Notes under the pieces: model-generated
Told to the model about the DNA's origin: nothing
The model's input: the letters and a program-made list of their open reading frames with translations, nothing else
Databases searched by the model: none
Source: Corynebacterium heidelbergense
GTDB taxonomy: Bacteria; Actinomycetota; Actinomycetes; Mycobacteriales; Mycobacteriaceae
DNA length: 64,000 nucleotides
Direction: 5' to 3'
NCBI RefSeq assembly: GCF_028609845.1
Contig: NZ_CP063191.1
Span: 1,116,001-1,180,000, forward strand
Shown here: one piece after another, positions 30,646-43,060 of the stretch
Layout of the letters: every line of letters begins with the position of its first letter
How positions within the stretch are numbered: the first letter of the stretch is position 1
Translations under genes and position numbers: made by a program

Positions 30646-33534
30646 CTAGCCAGAGTTGCGCAACCCCGTGGCGAGGCCATTCATCGTCAGCAGGATACCG
30701 CTGCGCACGGCCTCGGAGTCATCGCCAGCGCGGTAGCGGCGCAGCAGTTCCACCTGGAGGACGTTCAATGGCAGCAGGTAGGGGAAGCGGCTGCGCACGG
30801 AGACCGCCAGCTCGGGGTTATCGGACAGCAGCGAGCTGCGGTTAGTGACCTTGCGGAACATCTCCACCGTAAGGGCGTACTCGGAGCGGATCGCGCCGAG
30901 AATGCGCTGGGCCACCGCGGAATCCTCCACAAGCTGCGAATACATCTCCGTCACACCCATGTCCGCCTTGGCCATCACCTGGGCCATGTTGGACAGTACG
31001 GTGGCGAAGAAGGGCCACCGGCGGTGCAGCTCGCACAGGTAGGTGGTGCGCTGCTCGGGGGTCAGGTCGGCCGTCACGGGATCCTCCAGCACCTCGGACC
31101 CGCCGGTCTCGATCCACTGCTGCAGCGCGGTTCCCACGCCGAACCACCCAGGCACCATCGTCCGGGATTGGGACCAGGACAGCACCCAGGGGATGGCCCG
31201 GAGGTCCGCGATCTCCTTGGTCTGCTTGCGGGAGGAGGGACGCGATCCAATGTTCAAGCTCCCGATCTCCCCGAGCGGGGTGGAGCTGGTGAAGTATTCG
31301 ATGAAGCCATCGTCCTCGTGCATGAGCTTGGCGTAGGCGGTTCGGCTGAGCTGCGAGATCTCCCGCATGATCGCGTAGGCGCGCTCCGGGTCCTCGATGG
31401 AGCCCAGGGGCAACAGGCTCGCCTCGAGGGTTGCCGCGACCAGGGCCTCCAGGTTGCGCCGGGCGCTGTGGGCCTCCCCGTACTTGGCGGAGATGATCTC
31501 CCCCTGTTCGGTGATCCGCACCCGCCCCTGAACGGCACCATCGGGCTGCGCCAGGATCGCGTCATAGGAGGGGCCGCCACCGCGGCCGACCGTGCCACCT
31601 CGCCCGTGGAACAACCGCAGCCCCACGCCCGCGTCCCGGGCGGCGGCAACGAGCGCCAGCTCTGCATCGAAGAGGGCCCAGTTCGCCGCGAAGTACCCGC
31701 CGTCCTTATTGGAATCGGAGTACCCCAGCATGATTTCCTGCACGTTGTCCCGCTGGGCCAGGTAGTGCCGGTAGAAGGGCAGATCCCAGAGCTGCCGCAT
31801 GACGCGGGCTCCCCCAGCCAGGTCGTCGATCGTCTCGAACAGGGGGATAACGTCCACGCTGCCGTGGGGTTCCCCACCCTCGGCGGCGAAGAGGCCGACC
31901 TCCTTGAGCAGGATCATCGGCTCCAGCACGTCCGAGACGCTGGTGGCCATGGAAATGATGCAGTGCGGAATCACGTCCGGGCCGAACTTCTCCACCGCGT
32001 CCGCTGCCGCCCGGTAGATGCCGAGTTCCCGCTCGGTCACCTCGGACCAGGTGGCGCGGGGATCGACGAGGGGGCGGGGGGAGGACAACTCCTCGCGCAG
32101 CAGTTCCACGCGCTCCTCCTCCCCCAGCTCCGCGTAGTTGGGGTGTACGCCCGCGCGGCGGAAGACCTCGGTAAGGATCTCCTCGTGGCTCTCGGAGTTC
32201 TGCCGCAGGTCCAGGCTGGAAAGGTGGAAGCCGAACGTGGCCACGGCGGTGATGAGGTCAGCCAGTTTGTGGTCTGCGACGAGCTCCCCGAGGGTTTCCC
32301 GCAAAGCGCGGTCCACGATGCGCAGATCGTCCAGGAGCTCCCCCGGCCCGCCGTAGGGCTCGTGGTCGTCCTCGATAGCGCCCGTGGCGATGAACCTGGC
32401 GACAACGTCCCGGCCCAGGGTGGCACTGGCGGTGGCGGTGGTTCGCCCTCGGATGCCGTGGAGGGCGCGGCGGAAGGGTTCGTCGGCGCGGGAGGGGACA
32501 TCGTTGTGACCGCGGGCGGCCAGCGTCTCCAGCTCCTCGGTCACGGCGGTGAGCCGGGAGGACAGCGACAGCTCGTGCTCCAGCTCAGCGAGCATACAGA
32601 TGTAGTGCGCGAAGATGGTTTGGGCGGCCCGCTCGGTGGCAAAGGTGACGGTTTGGGCGGTGACGAAGGGGTTACCGTCGTGATCGCCGCCGATCCAGGT
32701 GCCGGGGCGGACGATGGGGGTCCGCGGGATGTCCTGCCCGTAACGCTGGGTGAGCTCGTCGGCGACGCGCCGGTTGATCGCGGGGATTTCCCCCAGCAGG
32801 CTGATGCCGTAGTAGCGCATGCCCACGTTCACCTCGTCTTGGATGCGAGGTCTCGCGGAGCGGATGAGGGCCGTTTGCCACAACAGGGTGATGCGGCGGC
32901 GCACGGCCAGTTCGATGTCGGCGAGCTGGCTGTCGGTGCGGGCGGTCCGGGGCGCCCGGAGGATCGCGCCGCGTTCGCGCATGAGGGCGGTGATGTCCGC
33001 CTGCACGTCGAAGACGGTGCGGCGGCGGGTCTCGGTGGGGTGGGCGGTGAGAACGGGGGCGACCAGGGCCCCGGCGAGCGTCTCGATGATTTGTTCTTTG
33101 GGGACGCCCTCAGCCTCGAGCGCCTCCCACGTGTAATCCAGGGAGGAGGGCTTCGCGGCCTCCCCTGCATCGGCAGCTTTATCCCGCTTGCGCTCCTCGT
33201 GGAGGTCCTCGGCCAGGTTGGCGAGGAGGGCGAAGTAGGTGAAGGCGCGGATGACGGGCACCGCGGTCTCGGAGGGCAGCTCGTGGTAGCGGCGGGCCAG
33301 GTCCTGCAGGCCGGATTCACCGTGGCGGATGTCGAAGGCGTGCTTGCGGGACTTCTCCACGAGGTCGAAGACCTCGTCGCCCTCCTGCTCGCGCACGACG
33401 GCGCCGAGGACGTGGCCAAGGAAGCGCACGTCGTCTCGCACGGTGGGAGTGATGCCGTCATTGTCCAGATCCGGGGGGACGATCGGAATCTCGGTACCCG
33501 GGATGGTGCGCTGGTTTGCGTCGGGGGTAGTCAT
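30646..33534 (-). CDS. ppc: Phosphoenolpyruvate carboxylase
   Basis: A 962-residue anaplerotic enzyme making oxaloacetate from PEP and bicarbonate. Catalytic segments are VLTAHPTETRRRT (essential His), GYSDSNKDGGYF and FHGRGGTVGRGGGP. The C-terminus ends in TGLRNSG where most family members end NTG, a conservative change at the allosteric-site tail. It is about 40 residues longer than the C. glutamicum enzyme, partly from an extended N-terminus. It lies downstream of gap-pgk-tpiA in the same direction but behind a terminator-like hairpin (33572-33614), so it may have partly independent transcription. Confidence 0.97.
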   Translation of the reverse strand: MTTPDANQRTIPGTEIPIVPPDLDNDGITPTVRDDVRFLGHVLGAVVREQEGDEVFDLVEKSRKHAFDIRHGESGLQDLARRYHELPSETAVPVIRAFTYFALLANLAEDLHEERKRDKAADAGEAAKPSSLDYTWEALEAEGVPKEQIIETLAGALVAPVLTAHPTETRRRTVFDVQADITALMRERGAILRAPRTARTDSQLADIELAVRRRITLLWQTALIRSARPRIQDEVNVGMRYYGISLLGEIPAINRRVADELTQRYGQDIPRTPIVRPGTWIGGDHDGNPFVTAQTVTFATERAAQTIFAHYICMLAELEHELSLSSRLTAVTEELETLAARGHNDVPSRADEPFRRALHGIRGRTTATASATLGRDVVARFIATGAIEDDHEPYGGPGELLDDLRIVDRALRETLGELVADHKLADLITAVATFGFHLSSLDLRQNSESHEEILTEVFRRAGVHPNYAELGEEERVELLREELSSPRPLVDPRATWSEVTERELGIYRAAADAVEKFGPDVIPHCIISMATSVSDVLEPMILLKEVGLFAAEGGEPHGSVDVIPLFETIDDLAGGARVMRQLWDLPFYRHYLAQRDNVQEIMLGYSDSNKDGGYFAANWALFDAELALVAAARDAGVGLRLFHGRGGTVGRGGGPSYDAILAQPDGAVQGRVRITEQGEIISAKYGEAHSARRNLEALVAATLEASLLPLGSIEDPERAYAIMREISQLSRTAYAKLMHEDDGFIEYFTSSTPLGEIGSLNIGSRPSSRKQTKEIADLRAIPWVLSWSQSRTMVPGWFGVGTALQQWIETGGSEVLEDPVTADLTPEQRTTYLCELHRRWPFFATVLSNMAQVMAKADMGVTEMYSQLVEDSAVAQRILGAIRSEYALTVEMFRKVTNRSSLLSDNPELAVSVRSRFPYLLPLNVLQVELLRRYRAGDDSEAVRSGILLTMNGLATGLRNSG

Positions 33535-33571
33535 GGCGGGTGATCACTTCCAATGCTCGGGGAAAAGAGGC

Positions 33572-33614
33572 CGCCGTTGCGGGGGCTCTCCAAAAGAGAG
33601 GCCGGGCAACGGCG
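33572..33614 (-). terminator. Strong hairpin with T-tract between tpiA and ppc
   Basis: Arms CGCCGTTGC and GCAACGGCG pair over 9 bp. Inside, CTCTC and GAGAG form a second helix around a short TTTTG loop. On the transcribed (minus) strand the stem is followed by GCCTCTTTTCC. This is the clearest intrinsic-terminator-like structure in the window. It would end or attenuate transcription from gap-pgk-tpiA before ppc. Confidence 0.65.
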
Positions 33615-33634
33615 AGTGGCTGGGGTGTTCGAGA

Positions 33635-34420
33635 CTAGCTGGTGTGGGCCTGGGCTGCAGCGGCGACGAGGCGGGCGAAGTCCTCCCCGTCGAGGCTGGC
33701 ACCGCCCACGAGGCCGCCATCGACGTCGGGCTGGGCGATGAGTTCACCGATGGAGTCCGTCTTCACGGAGCCGCCGTAGAGGATGCGTGCGCCCTCGGCG
33801 ACCTCCGGGCTGGCGATGGAACGCAGGAGCTCGCGGATGGCCGCGCACACTTCCTGGGCGTCCCCGGCCCCGGCGACCTTGCCCGTTCCTATGGCCCACA
33901 CGGGCTCGTAGGCGATCACGGTGCGGGCGAGCTGTTCATCGGTCAGGCCTTCCAGGGACTGGCGGGTCTGCTCGGTGACGTAATCCACGTGCTTGCCCTC
34001 CTCGCGGACCTCCAGGGGCTCCCCCACACATACGATGGGGGACATCCCGGCACCGAGGGCGGCCGCGGCCTTCGCGGCGACGAGTTCGTTGGATTCCTCG
34101 TGGTACTGGCGACGCTCGGAGTGTCCGACGACAACCCAGGAGCAGCCCAGCTTGGCGAGCATGGCGGCGGAGATCTCGCCGGTGTAGGCGCCGGATTCAT
34201 GCGTGGAGACATCCTGGGCACCGTAGGACACCTGCAGCTTGTCCCCGTCGACCAGGGTCTGGATGGAGCGGATATCGGTGAACGGGGGGATGAACGCCAC
34301 ATCCACGGTGTCGTACATGTCCTTGGGCAGGGCGAAGCTGAACTTCTGCACGACCTGGATGGCCTCCAGGTGGTTGAGGTTCATCTTCCAGTTGCCTGCG
34401 ATCAACGGTGTGCGGGCCAT
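33635..34420 (-). CDS. tpiA: Triosephosphate isomerase
   Basis: A 261-residue TIM-barrel enzyme interconverting dihydroxyacetone phosphate and glyceraldehyde-3-phosphate. The catalytic residues are all visible: Lys in AGNWKMN, His in VVGHSERRQ and Glu in [12 protein letters not shown], with phosphate-binding YGGSVK near the end. Third gene of the gap-pgk-tpiA group, 48 bases after pgk. Confidence 0.98.
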   Translation of the reverse strand: MARTPLIAGNWKMNLNHLEAIQVVQKFSFALPKDMYDTVDVAFIPPFTDIRSIQTLVDGDKLQVSYGAQDVSTHESGAYTGEISAAMLAKLGCSWVVVGHSERRQYHEESNELVAAKAAAALGAGMSPIVCVGEPLEVREEGKHVDYVTEQTRQSLEGLTDEQLARTVIAYEPVWAIGTGKVAGAGDAQEVCAAIRELLRSIASPEVAEGARILYGGSVKTDSIGELIAQPDVDGGLVGGASLDGEDFARLVAAAAQAHTS

Positions 34421-34468
34421 AATTGCCTCTTTCTGGCTAACAGAGCTGTGCGGATAGGTGTGCGGGGG

Positions 34469-35680
34469 CTAGCTTTCGAGGACGGCGACCCCGGGCAGCG
34501 ACTTGCCCTCGAGGAACTCCAGGGAGGCCCCGCCGCCGGTGGAGATGTGGCTGAAGCCATCTTCTTCCAGTCCGAGGGTGCGGACGGCGGCGGCGGAGTC
34601 CCCGCCACCCACCACGCTGAAGGCACCAGCGGAGGTGGCGTCGATAATGGCCTGCGCGACCCCGCGGGTCCCGTGGGAGAAAGCTTCGAACTCAAACACG
34701 CCCATTGGGCCGTTCCAGAAGATCGTCTTCGCGCGGCCGAGGATCTCGCTGAACTTCTCCACGGACTTCGGGCCGATGTCCAGGCCCATCCAGCCGGCCG
34801 GGATGGAGTCCAGGTTGACCGTGCGGTGGTCGGTGTTCTTGTCGAAGCCCTCCCCCACCTCCACGTCCACGGGGAGGACGATGGCGTCCCCGTACTTCTC
34901 CATCAACTGCTTGCAGTTGTCTACCTGGTCCTCCTGCAGCAGGGAGCCGCCGACCTCGTAGCCCTGGGCCGCGAGGAAGGTGAAGCACATGCCACCGCCG
35001 ATGATGAGCTGGTCCACCTTGGGGGCCAGCGCCTCGATCACGCCCAACTTATCGGAGACCTTGGAGCCGCCGAGCACCACAACGTAGGGCTGCTCCGGCG
35101 AGCCGGAGACCTTTTCCAGGACCTCTAGCTCCGTCTCCACCAGGCCGCCGGCGTAGTGGGGAAGCTTCTGGGCGACGTCGTAGACGGAGGCCTGCTTGCG
35201 GTGGACGACGCCGAAGCCGTCGGAGACGAAGGCGCCGTTATCACCGGTGAGGTCGGCCAGTTCTGCGGCGAAGGCCTCCCGCTCGGCGGCGTCCTTGGAC
35301 GTTTCCCGCGCATCGAAGCGGACGTTTTCCAACAGGAGGATATCCCCGTCGTTGAGCCCATTGGCTCGCTCGTGGGCATCCTCGCCGGTAACGTCCCCGG
35401 CCAGCGGGACGAATTGGTCGAGCCGCTCCGACAGGGCCTCGGCCACAGGGGCCAGGGAGAACTCCGGCTTCACTTCGCCCTTGGGGCGACCCAGGTGGGC
35501 GGACACGATCACGCGGGCCCCGGCCTCCAGCAGTGCGCGGAGGGTGGGCAGGGAGGCGTCGATGCGCCCGGGGTCGGTGATCTGCCCGTCGGACAGCGGG
35601 ACGTTGAGGTCGGAGCGAACGAGGACGTGGCGGCCCTCTACCCCCTCAGCGATGAGATCTTGAACGGTTTTGACGGCCAT
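34469..35680 (-). CDS. pgk: Phosphoglycerate kinase
   Basis: A 403-residue two-domain glycolytic kinase. The N-terminal substrate site shows [14 protein letters not shown], and the C-terminal nucleotide site shows [11 protein letters not shown] and [17 protein letters not shown]. The gene follows gap with a 133-base spacer that contains a hairpin (35762-35793). The preceding and following genes are glycolytic partners. Confidence 0.98.
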   Translation of the reverse strand: MAVKTVQDLIAEGVEGRHVLVRSDLNVPLSDGQITDPGRIDASLPTLRALLEAGARVIVSAHLGRPKGEVKPEFSLAPVAEALSERLDQFVPLAGDVTGEDAHERANGLNDGDILLLENVRFDARETSKDAAEREAFAAELADLTGDNGAFVSDGFGVVHRKQASVYDVAQKLPHYAGGLVETELEVLEKVSGSPEQPYVVVLGGSKVSDKLGVIEALAPKVDQLIIGGGMCFTFLAAQGYEVGGSLLQEDQVDNCKQLMEKYGDAIVLPVDVEVGEGFDKNTDHRTVNLDSIPAGWMGLDIGPKSVEKFSEILGRAKTIFWNGPMGVFEFEAFSHGTRGVAQAIIDATSAGAFSVVGGGDSAAAVRTLGLEEDGFSHISTGGGASLEFLEGKSLPGVAVLES

Positions 35681-35761
35681 GGTGAACCTACTTTCCGGCG
35701 CGAGCGCCCGGGAGTGAGAGTGTGGAAGGTGGGAAGGGTGTGAGCTGCCCGAAACGACAGA

Positions 35762-35793
35762 ACAGCGGCCGGGGTATACGGACCGACCGCTGT
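35762..35793 (-). terminator. Hairpin between gap and pgk
   Basis: ACAGCGG-c-CGG and CCG-a-CCGCTGT pair over 10 bp with one mismatch around a 10-base loop, 20 bases past the gap stop. Only a weak T-rich tail follows, so it is more likely a partial terminator or 3'-end stabiliser that sets gap mRNA above pgk mRNA. Confidence 0.45.
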
Positions 35794-35813
35794 GTGCTCA
35801 TTTCCGGCGTGGC

Positions 35814-37941
<2,128 letters not shown>

Positions 37942-38022
37942 GTCGCTTTTCTACCGTCCTCTCGAAGGCTGTTGGCACACACACAATACCCCCCGGCACC
38001 GCTTCGGGGCGCGGCTGAGCGA

Positions 38023-39021
38023 TCAGTACTCCGGCGGGATGTTCTGCAACTCCGCCACGTCCGCGTGGGGGCAGGCAGCGATCTCCGAGAGGACCGCGGC
38101 CAACTTGTCCGGCATGTGTCGGTCTGTCCAGCGGCCGCGATTGTCGTCCTCCCGCACATCCCGGTAGATCACGCGGGCCCCCAACGTGGCGGCAGCCCGT
38201 TCCACGTGGCGGCGCACGGCGGCCCCAGGCATCGTGGACAGGTCCACAACGATGACGTCGATAGTCAGGCTGGGGCAGTGCTGCCGGATCATGTGGATGT
38301 GGTGCTCCATGGACATGTGACTGGTCTCCCCCGGCTCGGAGACGAGGTTCATGATCATGACCTTGGTCGCCGCGGTCGTGTTAAGGGCGTCCACAATTCC
38401 GGGGACCAGAACATGGGGAATGACGGAAGAAAACCAGGAACCGGGACCCAAGGTCACCACATCCGCGCGGTGGATAGCCTCCACCGCCGGATCCGCCGCC
38501 GGGGGGTCCGTGGGGATGAGCCGCACGCGCCGGACCTCTCCCAGCGTGGAGGCCACCGCCACCTGGCCGCGCACGGCGATGACTTCCCGGGGGTCCTCCT
38601 CCAAACCGAGCACCTCCGCCTCTAAATCCAGCGGCTCCGGGCTCATGGGGACTACCCGGCCCTTGATGCCCAGGAGGCGCCCGATCTCGTCCAGAGCGGC
38701 GATATCGTCACCCATCACCTGGGACAGCCCCGTGATGAGGAAGTTGCCCACGGCATGCCCTTTGAGCGCACCATTGCCCCCAAATCGGTGCTGCAGCAAC
38801 TCCTCCCACAACCGGCCGCGCTCGGAATCCTTCGTCAGCGCCGCCAGGGCCATCCGCAAGTCTCCCGGCGGCAGAGAGCCAAACTCCCGGCGCATTCGCC
38901 CGGAAGAACCGCCGTCGTCCGCGACCGTGACAATGGCCGTGACGTGGTCCGCGACCTGCCTGCTCGCGCGCAAAGTGGAGAACAGTCCATGACCGCCCCC
39001 CAAACACGCAATCCGCTCCAT
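38023..39021 (-). CDS. yvcK: YvcK/CofD-like nucleotide-binding protein
   Basis: A 332-residue Rossmann-like protein of the gluconeogenesis-factor family (YvcK/YbhK/CuvA). The nucleotide-binding start is RIACLGGGHGLFSTLRASR, followed by IVTVADDGGSSGRMRREFG and LGPGSWFSSVIPHVLVPG. Family members bind UDP-sugars and influence cell shape and carbon allocation. ATG 39021 has GAGAGGA 8-9 bases upstream. ATG 39042 is an in-frame alternative with a weaker site. Between rapZ and whiA. Confidence 0.94.
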   Translation of the reverse strand: MERIACLGGGHGLFSTLRASRQVADHVTAIVTVADDGGSSGRMRREFGSLPPGDLRMALAALTKDSERGRLWEELLQHRFGGNGALKGHAVGNFLITGLSQVMGDDIAALDEIGRLLGIKGRVVPMSPEPLDLEAEVLGLEEDPREVIAVRGQVAVASTLGEVRRVRLIPTDPPAADPAVEAIHRADVVTLGPGSWFSSVIPHVLVPGIVDALNTTAATKVMIMNLVSEPGETSHMSMEHHIHMIRQHCPSLTIDVIVVDLSTMPGAAVRRHVERAAATLGARVIYRDVREDDNRGRWTDRHMPDKLAAVLSEIAACPHADVAELQNIPPEY

Positions 39022-39050
39022 CTGCCGCATCCTCTCGACCATGAACTGGC

Positions 39051-39959
39051 CTAACTCTTCCGGTCGTTGTTGAGATCCCGGTGCACCACGCGCACCGGTG
39101 CCCCCTCCGCCATGAGTCGGCGGGCCAGCTCCTCCACTACCGCGACACTGCGGTGATGGCCGCCCGTGCAGCCCACGGCGACGGACACGAAGTTCTTCCC
39201 CTCCCGGTGATAACCCGGCAGCATCGCCAATAGCAGGTGCAGGGCCGAATCCACGAACTCCTGGGAACCCGCTTGGCCCAGCACGTAATCCGCGACTGGC
39301 TTATCCACCCCGCGGAAATTCCGCAGCTCCGACACCCAATACGGATTGGGCAGAAACCGTGCGTCCAGCAGCACATCCACGTCCTTTGGCGCCCCGTGCT
39401 TGAAGCCGAAGGACTGCAGGTTGATGCGCACCCCGGAACCGTGCAATTCGCTGAACTCCGTCTCCAGGGTGCGCCGCAGATCATGCACGCTGGAATTGGT
39501 CGTGTCCACGATGATGTCCGCCCGCGCCCGGATATCCGCGAGCATCTCGCGTTCCCGGTCAATGCCCTCCTGCAGGGTCCCCTCCCCCTGCAGCGGGTGG
39601 GAACGTCGCACCGTGTCGTAGCGGGTGATCAGCTCGCGGTCATCGGCGTCCAAAAAGAGCATCACCGGGCGCCTGCCGGAGCTGGTCAACGAATCCAGAA
39701 CACCGGTCAGGTTGCCCGCAAAGGCCCGGGAGCGTACATCCGTGACAATCGCCAACCGCTCCACCGGGGAATCGTCGGCGAAGGTGAGCTCTACCATCCG
39801 CATGATCAACTCCGGGGGCAGGTTATCCGCCACATACCAGCCCATCTCCTCCAGGGCGGCAGCCGTGGTCCGCCGACCCGCGCCGGACATGCCCGTGATG
39901 AGGACGAGGGAGGGGGCCTTGTGGTCCATCTGTTCGCCAGGGGAGTCCAACCTGCTCAT
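39051..39959 (-). CDS. rapZ: RNase adapter/nucleotide-binding protein RapZ
   Basis: A 302-residue protein of the RapZ/YvcJ family. The N-terminal P-loop reads GMSGAGRRTTAAALE, with Arg where the canonical Walker lysine sits, as in other actinobacterial members. Walker-B-like IVTDVRSRAF follows. The C-terminal domain has VAVGCTGGHHRSVAVVEELA, the conserved anion-binding pocket. In E. coli RapZ controls glucosamine-6-phosphate synthesis through sRNA decay; the actinobacterial role is less clear. It starts 5 bases after the uvrC stop. Confidence 0.94.
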   Translation of the reverse strand: MSRLDSPGEQMDHKAPSLVLITGMSGAGRRTTAAALEEMGWYVADNLPPELIMRMVELTFADDSPVERLAIVTDVRSRAFAGNLTGVLDSLTSSGRRPVMLFLDADDRELITRYDTVRRSHPLQGEGTLQEGIDREREMLADIRARADIIVDTTNSSVHDLRRTLETEFSELHGSGVRINLQSFGFKHGAPKDVDVLLDARFLPNPYWVSELRNFRGVDKPVADYVLGQAGSQEFVDSALHLLLAMLPGYHREGKNFVSVAVGCTGGHHRSVAVVEELARRLMAEGAPVRVVHRDLNNDRKS

Positions 39960-39964
39960 GCCCG

Positions 39965-42028
39965 CTACTCTAACCCCTCTTTGCGGTGCAGGGCGGCGTA
40001 AACCGCCTCCGCCAGGGCGGGGCCGAAGCCCTCCACCTCGGCGATATCGGCAACGCTGGCCTGCTTGATCCGGGCCACCGATCCGAACTGGCTGACCAGT
40101 TGCTTGCGCCGCTTCGGGCCCAGGCCGGAAATGTCGTCCAACGCGGACCGGCGCATCCGGGCGCTGCGCTGTTGACGGTGAAAGGTGATGGCGAAGCGGT
40201 GGGCCTCATCCCGGAGGTTCTGGATGAGGTACAGCGCCGGGGAGTTGCGGGCCACGATCACCGGATAATCCTCCCCCGGCAACCACAGCTCCTCCAGGCG
40301 CTTGGCGATGCCCACCAGGGCCACGTCGGTGACCCCCAACTCCTCTAGCACGGCCTGCGCCGCGGCCACCTGGGGCTTGCCGCCATCGACGACGAATAGC
40401 TGCGGAGGGTACGCGAAGGCCCGCTTGGGCGGGGCGGAACTCAGCCCCTCCTCCCCCTCCAGCAGCTCCCCGCCCTCGTCCCCGGCGGGAACGGCGAGCT
40501 TGTCCTCCACGTGCCGCTGGAAGCGGCGGCGCACCACCTCCGCGATGCTGGCCACGTCGTCGGAGTGCCCCTCCCCGGCGGCCTGGCGGATCTTGTAGCG
40601 CCGGTAGTCCGACTTCTTCGGCAACCCATCTTCGAACACCACCAGGCTGGCGACCACATCCGTGCCCTGAATATGGGAGACGTCGATGCACTCGATGCGC
40701 AGCGGGGAGGAATCGAGCCACAACGCCTCCTGCAGTTCGTGGAGGGCGGCCGAGCGGGCGGTGATGTCCCCGGTGCGCTTCAACTTGTGCTGCTTGAGGG
40801 CCTGCTGCGCGTTGGACTGGGCCGTCTCCATGAGCGCCTTCTTGTCCCCGCGCTGGGGCACCCGGATGTTCACCGCCGCGCCGCGCAGGCCGCTGAGCCA
40901 TTCCCCCAACCGGTCCGCATCGTCCGGGATCGTGGGAACCAGAATTTCCCGGGGCACGGGCGTGACCTGCTTGTCGCCCACGAGGTCCCCCAGCGCCGTG
41001 ACCGTTGCCGGGTTCATGACCCGCGCCAGGGAACGGTCTACCCCCGGGGAGCTCGCGCCGCCCACGGCCGTCTCCGTGGCCGTGGCCAGCTCCGCCTCTT
41101 CCCCGTAGAACTGGGTGAGGAAGTTGGCAATGACCGTGGAATCGGCGACGTCGTCGCGCTCGACCACCCAGCCACGCTGGCCGTGGATGCGCCCGCCGCG
41201 AACGTGGAAGATCTGCACGGCCGCCTCCAGCTCGTCCGTCACGAGGCCCACGAGGTCCGCGTCAGTGGCGTCCGAGAACACCACGGCCTGCTTCTCCATG
41301 GCCTTCGTCATCGCGCCCAGCTGGTCGCGCAGGCTGGCGGCGCGCTCGAAGTCCAGGTTCTCGCTGGCCACCTCCATCTCCCGGCGCACCCGGCGCAGCA
41401 CCGGCTCCGTATTACCGGCCAGGAAGCTGGAGAACTGATCCACCAGCTCCCGGTGCTCGGCGGGACTCACCGTCCCCACGCACGGCGCGGAGCAGCGGTC
41501 GATGTATCCCAGCAGGCAGGGCCGCCCGAGGGCCTCGTGGCGCCGGTACACACCCGCCGAGCAGGTGCGGATGGGGAACACTCGGGTCAGGGATTCCAGG
41601 GTCTCCCGGATCGCCCACGCCTTCGGGTAGGGCCCGTAGTAGCGAACGCCCTTGCGCCGGGGGCCGCGGTAGAGGAAGGCCCGGGGGATCTCTTCCTTCA
41701 CGCTGATGGCCAGCATTGGGTACGTCTTGTCATCCCGGTACATGACGTTGAACCGGGGATTAAACCGCTTAATCCACGTGTACTCCAGGTTGAGCGCCTC
41801 CAGCTCGGAGGCCACCACGGTCCACCGCACCGCGGCGGCGGACTGCACCATCGCCCGGGTCCGCGGGTGCAGCTGGGAATAGTCCTGGAAATAGTTGGAC
41901 AGGCGAGACCTGAGATTCTTCGCCTTCCCCACATAGATCACGCGGTCGGAGGCGTCCCGAAATGTGTAAACCCCGGGCTCCGTGGGGATCGTGCCCGGGG
42001 CTGGGCGGAAGGTCGCACGTCGGCTCAT
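39965..42028 (-). CDS. uvrC: Excinuclease ABC subunit C
   Basis: A 687-residue nucleotide-excision repair nuclease making the two incisions. The GIY-YIG domain is at the N-terminus ([24 protein letters not shown]). A UVR motif for UvrB binding lies near residues 210-245, an RNase-H-like endonuclease domain has [17 protein letters not shown], and the C-terminus has tandem helix-hairpin-helix motifs ([29 protein letters not shown]). The open frame extends upstream of ATG 42028 but overlaps the next gene and is not conserved. Confidence 0.97.
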   Translation of the reverse strand: MSRRATFRPAPGTIPTEPGVYTFRDASDRVIYVGKAKNLRSRLSNYFQDYSQLHPRTRAMVQSAAAVRWTVVASELEALNLEYTWIKRFNPRFNVMYRDDKTYPMLAISVKEEIPRAFLYRGPRRKGVRYYGPYPKAWAIRETLESLTRVFPIRTCSAGVYRRHEALGRPCLLGYIDRCSAPCVGTVSPAEHRELVDQFSSFLAGNTEPVLRRVRREMEVASENLDFERAASLRDQLGAMTKAMEKQAVVFSDATDADLVGLVTDELEAAVQIFHVRGGRIHGQRGWVVERDDVADSTVIANFLTQFYGEEAELATATETAVGGASSPGVDRSLARVMNPATVTALGDLVGDKQVTPVPREILVPTIPDDADRLGEWLSGLRGAAVNIRVPQRGDKKALMETAQSNAQQALKQHKLKRTGDITARSAALHELQEALWLDSSPLRIECIDVSHIQGTDVVASLVVFEDGLPKKSDYRRYKIRQAAGEGHSDDVASIAEVVRRRFQRHVEDKLAVPAGDEGGELLEGEEGLSSAPPKRAFAYPPQLFVVDGGKPQVAAAQAVLEELGVTDVALVGIAKRLEELWLPGEDYPVIVARNSPALYLIQNLRDEAHRFAITFHRQQRSARMRRSALDDISGLGPKRRKQLVSQFGSVARIKQASVADIAEVEGFGPALAEAVYAALHRKEGLE

Positions 42029-42048
42029 GGGGGACAACCGGCCTCTTG

Positions 42049-42543
42049 CTAGTCCTCGTCGGGCATGTAGGCATCCTCCAACTGGCGGAAGCGCTCGACC
42101 TTCGCGGCCACGTCCTTGTCCTTGATGTAGAAGGCGAGCATTGGCACGAACTCGAAGTCCGGCAGCTCCAGACGGGCGTTGCGGGAGGAGGCCGGGAAGC
42201 TCAGCCCGTAGATGATCTCCCACGGATAGAACTGGGCGTTGGCGATGTTGCGCACCTCCACCCCGGCAGCACCGGCCCGCACCCGGGGGCGCAGCAGCGC
42301 CAGGCAGCACGCGGAGAAGATCAGCCCGATGCCCACGAAGGCGAACTGATCCGCCGGGGTCACGGCAACGCCGGTGTTGCCCACGCCCACCACGATGGCC
42401 ATGAAGATGTGCGCGGCCATGACCACTACCGCCGCGATGATCGCCACCTTGCGCAAGTAAGCGGAGGTCACCGTGAGCTGCCAGCCCTCGGTGTCGGGCG
42501 GGCGGCTATCGGCGTTGGAGTTGACGGAATCCACGAAACTCAC
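42049..42543 (-). CDS. Two-helix membrane protein with PH-like domain
   Basis: A 164-residue protein. A short soluble N-terminus precedes two membrane helices (about residues 33-55 and 66-85). A C-terminal PH-like domain has [24 protein letters not shown]. The start GTG overlaps the ribH stop as GTGA. Orthologues sit directly after ribH in Corynebacterium and Mycobacterium (Rv1417 position). Role unknown; the fixed linkage to ribH may only reflect operon conservation. Confidence 0.82.
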   Translation of the reverse strand: MSFVDSVNSNADSRPPDTEGWQLTVTSAYLRKVAIIAAVVVMAAHIFMAIVVGVGNTGVAVTPADQFAFVGIGLIFSACCLALLRPRVRAGAAGVEVRNIANAQFYPWEIIYGLSFPASSRNARLELPDFEFVPMLAFYIKDKDVAAKVERFRQLEDAYMPDED

Positions 42544-43022
42544 CTTATCCCCTTGATCTCGCGCAGAACCAAAGCCGTGTGGATCGCGGCGATGGCGCTA
42601 TCGGCGCCCTTATCCTCTGCGGCCCCCGGACCCCCGGCCCGGGCCTCCGCCTGCTCGGGGGTGTTGACGGTGAGCACCCCGTTGCCTACGGGCGTTCCCG
42701 TGTCCAACCCGGCCCGGGTCAGCCCGTAGGTCACCGCGTCACACACCACGCGGAAGTGCTCCGTCTCCCCCGCGATCACGCAACCGGTGGCCACGACCGC
42801 GTCGAAGCTGCGGCACGCCGCCAGTACGGCGATGGGCAGCTCCAGGGCCCCGGCCACCCGCCACTCGGTCACGCTGGCCCCCGCGTCGGTGGCCGCGCGG
42901 ATCGCCCGCTCGTGCAGGCGGTCCACGATGGCGGCGTTCCACGTCGCGGAGATGACGGCGACGCGCAGCCCCTCGGCCTGTCCCGGGGCGAGGCGAATGG
43001 AGCTGAGTCCGGCAGCGGGCAT
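42540..43022 (-). CDS. ribH: 6,7-dimethyl-8-ribityllumazine synthase
   Basis: A 160-residue enzyme for the penultimate riboflavin step; it assembles as a pentamer or icosahedral shell. Conserved are [22 protein letters not shown], the catalytic GETEHF histidine in [19 protein letters not shown], and [15 protein letters not shown]. The usual lumazine synthase text before GETxHF is GAVI, so the Cys in GCVI is a small deviation. It follows ribBA and overlaps the PH-protein gene. Confidence 0.96.
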   Translation of the reverse strand: MPAAGLSSIRLAPGQAEGLRVAVISATWNAAIVDRLHERAIRAATDAGASVTEWRVAGALELPIAVLAACRSFDAVVATGCVIAGETEHFRVVCDAVTYGLTRAGLDTGTPVGNGVLTVNTPEQAEARAGGPGAAEDKGADSAIAAIHTALVLREIKGIR

Positions 43023-43060
43023 GGTGAGTTCTCTCTTTCGTAGGTCGGCGCGGTCTCCCG

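Noticed and set aside
30616..33543. Open frame of 975 codons on the plus strand
   Set aside because: Exact antisense of ppc; the translation has no family features and is produced by high-GC codon bias.
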